DNA of 60,561 bases. Source: Zygnema cylindricum. Taxonomy: Eukaryota; Streptophyta; Zygnematophyceae; Zygnematales; Zygnemataceae. A program made the translations under genes and the position numbers. The notes under the pieces were generated by a model. The model searched no databases. It saw nothing but the letters and a program-made list of their open reading frames with translations, and was not told the origin of the DNA. Positions 51,369 through 60,561 of the stretch are shown here, piece after piece (position 1 is the stretch's first letter; each line of letters starts with the position of its first letter). The stretch is from NCBI GenBank assembly GCA_037447655.1, contig JBBHKE010003029.1, forward strand, positions 95,622-156,182, in the 5' to 3' direction.

Positions 51369-52300
51369 TTATTCTATATTGGGGTATGTCGGCGATAATT
51401 ATGAACACTAAATTACGTAGACGTACAAAATGTGTCAGTCCGGTATAGTATTGACGTCATTATGACGCTAATAATATTTGTCGCATTCAATGTCAGTTAA
51501 TGTTCACACTGACGACGATGCTGTCGACGGACGAGAGTTATGCGAACGGCTTTTTTCCGATGTGATTGATTTTTTTGTTTAGTGCGATTTCACGTGCGAG
51601 CGCGATTCTATTAAATCATAATTTGTACCTTTTTACTTATAAAAGTACAATTTTGCACGGTCGAATGTCATCCGTACTCCACAATATTTAAAAATAACCT
51701 CTATTAGAATTTTTTACGCTAATTAAACCTCACCTAAATTAGAATAATGAAAAAATTAGAATCTATTACTCTATTTGATGTGATAGAGTCGAAATTTCGA
51801 GCGACCGAATTAGAGTAATTTACTCTAATTACGATTCGCGGTGTAGTGGAAGTTTTAAGGGAGATGTACCCTTAATTTTGTAATTATTCGGGTACTGGCG
51901 GGTAAGGGTGGTCGCGGGAAATCGAGTTTCAGACTTTCAGTTAAAGTTTTATTTTCGTAAACGTGTATCGGATAACGGGTAACAATTTAGGAGCGTGACA
52001 TAACCCTGTCGGACGTCGGGTACTCAGATTTTGAAAAAAAAAATTTGTCGGTTTCGGTTATCCAAAATTTTGACTTTTGACTTTTGCGACCTCTGACTGG
52101 CACAGTATGACAGAACCCTTAGCATCGCTACGGTATGATAGAACCAGTAGAATCGCTACACCTGGACGATATAGACTTGTGCGACGATGAACTACCGCAA
52201 AAACAAAAAGTCGCCACACGTGCATTCTGACATTGTGGACGCTTATCCACCAAAGTACAAACAAAACTTTTGCCGGAAAACTTCCTTTCACTCTGTGAGC
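51369..52300. other. Upstream region of the receptor kinase gene
   Basis: The left part finishes the 50567-51848 element. 52135-52240 repeats 50945-51045 (GAACCAGT.AAATCGCTACACCTGGACG, CACACGTGCATTC). No TATA box or other promoter element could be assigned with confidence. Confidence 0.45.
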
Positions 52301-52309
52301 TTTGGCATC

Positions 52310-52785
52310 TTGCGACTCCCCCTTCCCCTTTTCCCCCTTCCCCATTCCCAATTCCCCCTTCCCTCGTCCCCTTTCCCTTCACCCTCACCCTCCCCTCTCC
52401 CTCCCCCTCTCCCTCTTCCTCGCCTCCCCTTCCCTTTCGCCTTCCTACGCTCTCTCTCATTCGCCCTCTTTTCCCTCTTTTTTTATCTCTTCGTTCTTTC
52501 CCACTCTCTCTTTGTATCTCTTTTATCCTGCCTTTTTACTCTCTCGTCAGTTGAATCTCCACTTACCTTCCTCTCCCTCCCTTTATTTCCTATTCTCTCC
52601 TTTTCCCCTCTCCCTCTACTTTTTTCTCTCTCTCCCTTTTTTCCCTCTCTCCACTTTTTCCCTTTCCCTCCCCTGTTTCCCTCCCCCTCTCCTTTTTTTC
52701 TCTCTCTCCCCTGTTTCCCTCCCCCTCCCCTTTTCCCTCTTCCATCTCCTCCTCCTCCCTTTTTCCCTCTTCCTCCCTTTCCTCA
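52310..52785 (+). repeat. Pyrimidine-rich tract just upstream of the kinase start codon
   Basis: About 475 bp of CCCTTCCC/CTCTCTC sequence end four bases before the ATG. The frame of exon 1 stays open through it by chance, as pyrimidine tracts lack stop codons. It may form the 5' untranslated region. Confidence 0.85.
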
Positions 52786-52789
52786 TTTG

Positions 52790-54255
52790 ATGGCGCGGCT
52801 TCTTCCCAGCCTTCTATTTTGTGCGACAATCCTTTTTTTCCGTACGACCTTGGCTTCATACACCTACGGTTTAGATTATGAAAACCTTGTCGCTTCTGAG
52901 GCGGAAGCCTTGCGGGAAGCTCTTCCGTACTTAGGGCTGGAAGAACTGAACTCCACCGACAATCCATGCGCCTGGCCAATAATACGATGCGCCGACATTT
53001 TGTACAAAACTAGAGTGATCGGTATCAATCTCAATGGTTATGGGATAGTTGGGAGTTTGCCGCCGTCCTTTGGGGACATAGAGATTTTGGAATTTGTGAA
53101 CTTGAATTCAAACTTCCTAACAGGACCTATTCCAGACAATTGGGGAAATCTCCAAAATTTATACAGGCTGGACCTCTCCAACAATAGCTTAAACGGAACT
53201 TTGGATGTAGTGGGGAACTGGACCAAATTACAATTTCTCAATCTCAGCTCTAATCATTTTAGCGGAGAAATGGCTAAAATTCCAATGGCCAATCTGTCAG
53301 AATTATCGGACTTATTGTTGGACAATAACGATTTTACCGGACTTTTTCCTGATTGGATGGGTAATATATCGTATCTTAGCCTCGGTAAAAACCTCAAAAT
53401 GTCTCCTTCCAATCTTCCATCTGCAAATTCCAGCTGGCCTGATACTCTTATAACTGTCAAGTTATCGTCAATGAATCTCATTGGATCTATTCCAGAGGCT
53501 CTAAGTTCCCTTCCACGACTTGTTTCGATTGACCTCAGTCACAATTCCTTATCTGGAAGCCTCCCTAACAATTTTGTCTTCAGCTCATCAGGTAGCACTG
53601 TTTTACTTAGCTCTAACAATTTTACCGGAGAGATAACACCTAATCTTGCAAATGGAAATATTTCCATTCTTGATCTGTCAAATAATTTTTTAAGCGGAAA
53701 TATTGCAGAGTTCTTTGAAATTCCATGTGGTGACTCGACGTGGACTCTCACAAAACTAAATGTCAGCCAAAACAATTTAACTGGGGAAATCTCTTCAAGT
53801 TTCAGTGATGGGAATTGTAGTTATCTCGCTACTCTCGATCTAGGCCACAACAATCTCACTGGCACCATTTCTAACTTCTCAGCGTTGACAGGCCTGACGC
53901 GTCTATATTTAGATAATAATAAATTCTCGGGGGAACTGCCCACTTTAAAAAGTGAATATATTACCGCATTCAGTGCGGCAAACAACGATTTGTCTGGAAA
54001 TATTTCTACAATGTTGAGGTTGCCAAACATAACACACCTAAACCTCAGTGGCAACCAGTTCAATGGACTTCTTCCCAATAACACTAGTTGTGTTAACATC
54101 GAGACAATTGATCTTTCTCGGAATCTTTTCATTGGCGAAATTCCGGTTAACTTCGGTAAAGAGGCGACAAGATTACAAATACTTGATTTGAGCGATAACA
54201 ATTTAACTGGCACTATTCCGTCTTATCTGGGGAACTTTTCATTTCTCCAATCTTT
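52790..54255 (+). other. Kinase gene exon 1: signal peptide and LRRs 1-17
   Basis: Repeats are regular 22-26 residue units with the plant pattern LxxLxLSxNxLTGxIP. Examples are LYRLDLSNNSLNGTL and LQILDLSDNNLTGTIP. Many N-x-S/T sites suggest N-glycosylation. The exon ends CAATCTTT before GTAAGTAC. Confidence 0.85.
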
Positions 54256-57200
54256 GTAAGTACAAGTAGTTTCTTTAATTTGATGTTTTTAGAACCAGGC
54301 AAAGATATGTAATGTTTAATTCACAGAGCATCCAAACAAACCAAGCAAACTCAAGCAATGCTTAAGCATTTTGCTGATGATTCTAGGTTTTGAAATGATT
54401 TCAATAACTGATAAAACTTTGCTGTTTTCTACGGCAATAACAGGGATTTGTCCAACAACCGATTTGATTCTGGAATTCCCGATACATTTGGAGATGTGGA
54501 TTTTGTTTACGATGATTCACTTCGGATATATAGACCTGCAAGTTTTTCTGGTCTATTATATCTGTGAGCATTACCTGTTTTGGTAACGAAATTTCTGCTT
54601 TTGTCATGACACGCAGTTACAGTACTTTCACCCATGCATTTTTTGAAGGAAAATACTTAACAACCACTCATGTATATAAGACCATCACAAGTAGGGTTAT
54701 AAATTTGCGGTGTTAAAGCACTGCTGAGAAGCAGATGCAGTAGTAGTAAAGCTGTGATTATTTCGAGCTGTGTGTCAAAAGAAGAGTTCAACAGAGAGCA
54801 GTATAGGTTGGTTAATCAAGGCAATGTTCTCCAAAAACACTAACGTGGTTAGGTGCATCCTCAAAATTTCATCAACATTTTCTAAACTATTTATTTCCTT
54901 AGACGAATCAACAATTATATCATTTCTAGGCAGGTGAAGCCCTCTAATCTTGTTTTTTTTGGCTGCTTTTGAAAAAGGAACTTGAGCCGATGCAACCTCA
55001 GTGGCACTATGTCAGAGAAGATTGGGAATTTGCGGAGACTTTCTGTTTTGTGAGTTTCACCTTTGATTTCTATCACTAAAAACCTCCAGGTAATTCCAGA
55101 TGCCCCACGTGGGGACAGATGCCCAGAAAGGGACGTTCGAACTAACTTGTTATTCGTCCATCACAAAAGCTAGGCTAGAAAATTTTGAGATTATTTTTTT
55201 ATTTGGTTTGTTTAATCCCATCTTTGGAAAAATTTGTTATTTGCATTCTTTGGAGCATTGTGCAAGATATAGCGACAAAACAAGAGAAACAGTATTCTAA
55301 CTTTTTGAAAATGACTCATCATCCCAAAACTGTTCCTGACTTAATTTTCATTCCGTGTAATCCTTTTTGAAAGATATACGACAACATTTTTCAAGTGTTT
55401 TGGTGAAATCTTATAAAGGTAATACCATGTAGAAGACATTTTATCACGAATGACCGGAAAAGTTTTTGTGGTGTATAATTTTGTTCTTTAGAGATTTGTC
55501 ACATAACCAGCTGAGGGGAAACATAACGGACCTTCACCAAACTAAGCTCGCTACACTGTAAGTACTTTTGATGTTTTGTCTCCTGCTTGTATTTAGAATA
55601 TTTTTCCTGTTAGATTTGGTTGTTAACAACAATCGTTCCAAAATAGCTGAGAATGAAATTCCAATGCCAGTCCAATCATAAATGTTGATTGATTTTTAAG
55701 GGATCCGTGATTTTCAGATGTGTTCTATCTCGAACGATCTAATATTGAATGTTTTGTAAAGGCTCACATATACTAACGAACTTAAAATCACTCAATTACA
55801 ACCTTGAAGTTATAAATCCCAATGATAATGTGCTGACAGAGACTTGTCCGACAACAAGCTGAGTGGAGAAGTGCCTGAGTACCTTGCAGAACTTCTCCTT
55901 GAAGCCTTGTAAGTCCAAGAGTGGCACATTAGGAGACAAAAATATCCTACGAAGTCCGTTGACTTGTTGCAGCAACATGAAATCGTCATGACGATTCCAT
56001 CAAAAACATGCGAGTTTATGGCCATGGTGTCAAGCTTTACATGAAAATATCAAGTTTTTTTGCCTTTTTTATACGGTTAGTTTTTTGACTTAATTTACTT
56101 TTGAAGGTTCTTTGGTTGTTCTCTCCGGGCAGAAATTTGAGCATGAACAACTTAACCGGATATGTGCCTGATTCGTTTTTTACGCACAACCTCAATCTCA
56201 CCAACTGCTCCATGTTTAGGTAGGATACCCTGTTCTCGATTTCTTAAGTCTAGAGCTGGATGTTCGGGCTCAAAAAAGAGGTCCAAGTTTCAAAGTCGTT
56301 CATTCTTCTTTTAGGATATAGGAGCCAGTATTAGCCGGGATAGATACTGCGTCACGTTATCAATCGCAAAAAGTATCTCAACGATAGCAATGGGAATGAC
56401 ATGAATGTAACACTATCAAATGCTGATATAAGGTTTCGGCCATTGTGAGGCGCAGTTATGTTCCTGGAAACAATCTCTTTGCGAGTTGCATACAAGGTGA
56501 GATAGTGTGGAATAAGTTCCATGTCACGATATGACCAAAGTTTAGATAAATTTAGATATTCTTTGTATTTTTAATTTATGAGAATGCTAACGAAACTTTA
56601 TAGTGGAAATAAAATGGGGTAACAATCGTCTGTCTCGGAAACATTTTAGCCTAAGTAGTTTTGTATCAAAACTACTCTGTGATTAGCGTTTTTAGGTTAC
56701 ACAATGGCATCATCAATATAGTTTTTCTTGTTTTATTCTTATTTGGTAAATGGTTTTAGGTTTGGTGGCTTTGATGATTATGCGTTATGTAGTAAGTTAA
56801 ACTTCTATCTGCTAAAACAATATATATATATACACAAAGATATATATATATATATATAAAGATATGTATATATATATGTATATATCTCTATATATATATG
56901 TATGTCCCAACTGGATTTTAGTGCTTCTTAAATTGGATGTCGAATGCTTTAAGCGCTTCTAAGTTCGTGGAGAATTATCTAACATGTTAAAGGAGATAAA
57001 AAAGCTCCTTACAGGAATATATCACTATTGGAAGCAATAGTTTGTTTGATCTTTCAAACTTTCCACAATTTGCGAGCAAATGAATCACACAGACAAACGT
57101 AATCTTTTGCAATACACAGTTTTATGGCATATTGACTTTGTGAACAACCTGATTGCACTTGTGATAGGTTTTGTTGTCAATTTTCCGCGGCCACCTCCAC

Positions 57201-60200
57201 CTTCCTCCCCATCCACAGGTTGTTCTCTAGCACTTGACGGCTGTCTAGTCAAAATTATCGGAATTTAGCCCCTTAAAACCTTCCTATGTTCAAAAAAAAT
57301 AAAACCTTCATTCTTTATTGTAAATTTTTCTTTTCAGGGACCACTGTGTGCCTGAAACATTGCATATATGTCCTCTCCCCTCACTCTCTCCTTCTGTCTC
57401 TCCTTCTATGTCTCTCCTCTCTCTTTTCTCCCTCTTCTCTCTACTTGTCACTCCTCACTTCCTTATCTCTTTGCTTCTCTCTTCTCCTTTTCTCTCTCCT
57501 CTCTCTCTCTTCTCACTCTTTTTCTACGCCTCTCGTTCTACTCTTCCTCTCTCTCCTTTTCTCTCTACTTCTCACTCCCGTTCTCACTCTGATTCTCTCT
57601 TCGCCTTTTCTCTCTCCTCTCTCTTATCTCTCTCCTATTGGAAGATTGATTTTTCTTCTGAATACAATTATTTGAAGGTGCCCGATTCAAGACTACAAGC
57701 ATGATTACCCTCCTTTGTAGTACACATAAAACGTCAGATTTGACGAGATTTTGACCTGTCATGTGAATGTGCAGATTCAATTTCCTAAACACATCAAATA
57801 TTTATCTATTTTTTATTAAACAGACACCATTGCAAAGGATAATTTAAGGAGGAACAAAAATTACTAAGGTGAAAGTAAAGATGGAAATTAAAAGAATACA
57901 CTATCTACAAATGTAGGTTTGTACTCCTATCACTACACGAAAAATATTATTAGGCGCATTTGCCAATTTTGGACTATGGCTAAAATTCCCCGAAAATTCA
58001 AGGTCTCAATTCCTTTTGCGGATCAAAATAAGGTTACGGTAAACCCGTGATTCATTTTTTTTTATTTTGGTATGTTTCCAAAAGTACAAGTAGATTGTAC
58101 CGCTTTACTGGATTAATAGTCCATGAAATCTTTCGATTCATTTTGATCATACGGCAGATAAAGAAGAACCAGGAGGAATCTTGGAATTTTTTACCCAACT
58201 TTTTTTTGTGAAACACAATCTCCCATCACCTTTCTTGATATTTAGGGCAACCATTGTTAAGGCATAATTTTTTTTTTATATTTTCCATACTGAAAGAAAT
58301 AGAATCCTAATCTTGTGATTTTACTGCAAATAGGTGACTATGGGCTAACATTAGTAACTGATGTTATTTTCCTGCAGAAGAGCAGTTGGCCTAATGCATG
58401 CTCAAATACCAGGTCTAACAAAGGCTATTTCCGCACTCAGTAAAACTACATCATGCGTAATGTTCTGACACGTGTAAGCTTATGGAATGGTGTCTTTAAT
58501 CATGCAGACAAACCATTACCCGTCTACGCAATACCTATTGTTGTTGCGGGATCTATGGTTCTCATCTTTCTTGCAGCAATCGCAGCTTATTTGTGCATTT
58601 TCAAAAGTAAGACTCCACTCACCCGTGTATAAATATATATATTTAAAAAATTCGGAACTTCAGCAACCCGTATGACTTTGTCAGTTTTAACGGAGGAAAT
58701 TCAAATTTGGTGTGGTGATAGAGAACAATCTAAAGAAATATTATACCAAATTTAAATTTCGTTTTGAAAATGGACGAAGAACTTACCTTTTTTGTTCCCA
58801 TGATTGATTATTCCAAAATATTGAATGTCGAATACCAAGAAGTACTGAAAAGTCTATGTATTATGTTTTCGTAGGCAATGTTCAAACTCGAAATAATACA
58901 AACAGATACTCAATCGTGCAAAAAAAACAATAATCATGGATTCAACAACACAAGAAAAAAATCAAAACAAATCCAACAAGTTTTCTTATACGTTTTTAAA
59001 ACTTTCCCAAATTACTTTCAGAAATTATAGTGGAAGCGGTGTTCCGTTTTGAACGTATTTTCTTAATTTTGTTGGTTTTATGTCCACTCTCAACTCTAGT
59101 GTCAATAACGAAAACAAAACTTTTAGTGGTTGTTGTGGAAACCGGTCTTTTGAACTGTTAGAATAATAACATAGTAAGAGAATAAATCATTGGTGCAAAG
59201 TAAACACCATTTGTCTCCGTTTCTTAGGGGGATGTCATAGGGGCATTCTATATTTTGAAGTGGAAATGAATAGAAATGGTTTTTGTGAGATTCAATCACA
59301 CAAAGTTAAACTTTTGAATTGTCAAATCCTCCAAGGTAGCTGCCTTAAAGGGAATGATCTTCCGAGAGCCATGGATTGATGACTAGGTATCTAAATCTAC
59401 TGTTTTTGATTCATGTTTTCTTATTACTTTTTAGCTGATAAAAAAATATGCAGTGTGGAATTCTTCAAGGTTTACATTTTTCACAATATTAAAAAACGAT
59501 CGTTCAACCTTTTTTGACAATATTCAGTTTTCACTTTTATCAAAAATATAGAGAAAATTGACAAAAAAATAGTGAAGAAACCAATGTATGTGTCTAAATT
59601 TTTAAAAAAACCATCTCCATCAGGTGAAGATTCATCAGTGAAACATATGCCTAAAAAAGGGTCAAATATGCTCCAAACTTGGTGCCGAGCTATCTAGTGT
59701 TAATCATGTTATTCCCAACAGATATGCAGTTTGTTTTTGATGCATCTATAGTCTAACTGTGATATTTTTTTGCAGAAAAACAAGAGCATTTTATTACCAG
59801 GAAAATTAATGAAAATACCGTAAAATTTTTACCTATGCAAGTGATCAGTGAAGCCACTGACAATTTCAGTGAGAGCAACGTACTTGGAGCTGGAGGCTTC
59901 GGAAAAGTTTTTAAAGGAGTATCAAAGAATGGAGAACTATGGGCCGTAAAGCGGGCAAAAAACGCTTCAGTAGAAAGCTTGGAACAATTCAAGAATGAGG
60001 TCTGTGAAAGTTAGCCATTTGAATATAATGCTTTCAACATGATGATTGAGAGTAGGTGAAGGTCGCTTCGTTGTCTTATCGAACTGACACATATTTTATG
60101 AGGATATCGTGTAAATCATTTTTCTTTGGACTCTCTCAAATTGTCCTTTGACCATGAGAAACGTACCAAACACATATCAACTATTTTTTGTAGTTTAAAA

Positions 60201-60561
60201 AACACAAACTAGAATCAGAATTGTTTTCTAAGCGCAATTTTAAGATTTGTATTCTATCTATTTTGGTAAATCAATGAGAAAAGCTTCTTCGAATTTTTTA
60301 CCAAACTCCTTTGTTGAATTGAAAATGGGCAAAAGGACAACAATTATTTTGAAGGCTTAAATCGATATTTTCACCAATTCTAAAACTTTTTGTGGACTCC
60401 AAAATCAATGCAGGTGGAAATCATATCGAGAATGAACCACAAGAATCTTGTTAAGCTATTTGGGTTTTGTCACACTGACACCGAACAGATACTGGTTTAC
60501 GAATTCATTGAAAATGGGACACTCAAATCAGCCCTTAAACGAGGAGAAGGTAGGGCCTCAT
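52790..60561 (+). CDS. LRR receptor-like kinase, partial at 3' end
   Basis: The ATG at 52790 opens a signal peptide (MARLLPSLLFCATILFF), an LRR N-cap with NPCAWPIIRC, and about 22 leucine-rich repeats. A transmembrane helix and a kinase domain follow. Upstream ATGs are disfavoured because they would add a pyrimidine-encoded tail. Likely exons: 52790-54255, 54444-54563, 54978-55049, 55492-55557, 55840-55908, 56133-56219, 56760-56791, one near 57337 not resolved, 58378-58412, 58508-58606, 59776-59999, 60414-60549. All have AG/GT borders. The first five introns cut after the second base of a Leu codon between LRRs. The kinase resembles plant LRR receptor kinases of the LRR-VIII type. It should sense an extracellular ligand at the plasma membrane; the ligand is unknown. 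The gene runs past the window. Confidence 0.88.
54444..56791 (+). other. Kinase gene exons 2-7: one LRR per exon
   Basis: Exons 2 to 6 are 120, 72, 66, 69 and 87 bp, all multiples of three, each beginning with the base that completes a Leu codon and then xLSxNxL. Exon 2 holds an extra VDFVYDDSLRIYRPASFSG stretch, perhaps a ligand-binding island. Exon 7 (32 bp, FGGFDDYALC) resembles the cysteine cap after LRRs and shifts the intron phase. Confidence 0.75.
56820..56902. repeat. TA microsatellite in kinase intron
   Basis: Imperfect TATATA runs interrupted by CACAAAG, AAAG and GTATG lie just after the exon 7 donor site. Confidence 0.85.
57370..57640. repeat. CT-rich microsatellite in the kinase gene
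   Basis: TCTCTCC/TTCTCTC sequence lies next to a possible exon at about 57337 (GGACCACTGTGTGCCTGAAAC after TTTTCAG). It makes the exon end impossible to place by eye. Confidence 0.8.
58508..58606 (+). other. Kinase gene transmembrane exon
   Basis: This encodes KPLPVYAIPIVVAGS, then MVLIFLAAIAAYLCIFK: a single hydrophobic helix ending in a positive stop-transfer residue. It has AG and GTAAG borders. The preceding small exon 58378-58412 joins in frame. Confidence 0.8.
59776..60549 (+). other. Kinase gene exons for the N-lobe of the kinase domain
   Basis: 59776-59999 encodes ISEATDNFSESNVLGAGGFG, then KVFKG (glycine loop GxGGFGxV) and WAVKRAKN with the ATP-binding Lys. 60414-60549 encodes VEIISRMNHKNLVKLFGFC, with the C-helix Glu just before, and QILVYEFIENGTLKSAL, the hinge. 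The catalytic HRD and DFG motifs lie beyond the window. Confidence 0.9.

Larger units (their letters stand above)
50699..51371. mobile_element. Tourist-like (PIF/Harbinger) MITE
   Basis: The terminal inverted repeat GGGTATGGTTACATCAG (50702) and its exact complement ending at 51368 bound 667 bp. Both ends are flanked by TTA, the 3-bp target typical of PIF/Harbinger elements. There is no transposase inside. Confidence 0.85.
50567..51848. mobile_element. Inverted-repeat element CACTACACCGCG, split by a nested MITE
   Basis: CACTACACCGCGAATCGTAA at 50567 and its reverse complement ending at 51848 bound the element. AATTAGAGTAAT-type AT-rich arms follow inward on both sides. The Tourist-like element lies inside; without it the host element would be about 615 bp. 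The CACTA ends recall En/Spm elements. The flanking triplets are CAA and GAA, so a 3-bp duplication is not exact. Confidence 0.6.

Noticed and set aside
50567-51848. Autonomous CACTA (En/Spm) transposon
   Set aside because: The ends read CACTA, but there is no transposase, the length is MITE-like and the 3-bp target duplication is imperfect.
52187-52789. N-terminal extension of the receptor kinase
   Set aside because: The frame is open only because the pyrimidine tract has no stops. A signal peptide starts at 52790 and the extension is low-complexity.
53038-54213. Minus-strand frames within exon 1 of the kinase gene
   Set aside because: They are shadows of the LRR-coding strand and show no domain.

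Overview
The window looks like transposon-rich nuclear DNA of a streptophyte, either a plant or a charophyte-grade alga. The evidence is a plant-type leucine-rich-repeat receptor kinase with many spliceosomal introns at the right end, Ty1/copia and Ty3/gypsy retrotransposons throughout, a hAT transposase relic, and Tourist-like MITEs. A charophyte alga is my preferred guess, because gypsy elements carrying a cytosine-5 DNA methyltransferase have, as I recall, been reported from that group. This is an inference. There is no rRNA gene, no convincing functional tRNA gene and no CRISPR.

Layout: 1-5499 is a decayed plus-strand copia element. 5500-7480 is a deletion remnant of a plus-strand gypsy element with a PHD finger, followed by a tandem LTR junction. 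7770-15118 is a patchwork of copia LTRs and gag/pol fragments on both strands. 15225-26082 is a minus-strand gypsy element (G1). 26083-26570 is a gypsy protease fragment. 26571-36957 is a second, better preserved minus-strand gypsy element (G2), interrupted by a solo copia LTR at 32166-33215 with a 5-bp target duplication. 36958-40366 is a compact non-autonomous copia element with both LTRs. An assembly gap lies at 40635-40644. 40818-46215 holds further copia fragments and GA-rich microsatellites. 47789-48836 is a hAT transposase relic. 48868-52300 is a nest of MITEs. 52790 to the window end is an LRR receptor kinase gene that runs off the right edge.

The most interesting content is the gypsy family. 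Its polyprotein order is Gag, protease, C5-cytosine DNA methyltransferase, reverse transcriptase, RNase H, integrase, PHD finger. The methyltransferase lies in the protease frame on one side and in the RT frame on the other (G2), so it belongs to the element and is not a neighbouring host gene. Both copies share an unusual glutamate just before the catalytic cysteine. A retrotransposon that carries both a DNA-methylation writer and a histone-reader-type finger could mark its own DNA and choose chromatin for insertion.

A second theme is the copia LTR family. Most copies contain an antisense tRNA-like segment with recognisable A and B boxes. Two copia copies use a half-tRNA primer site complementary to the initiator-tRNA anticodon arm, and the ATG inside that site is in the gag frame. 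The only gene likely to serve the host is the receptor kinase at the right end; nearly everything else is decayed mobile DNA.
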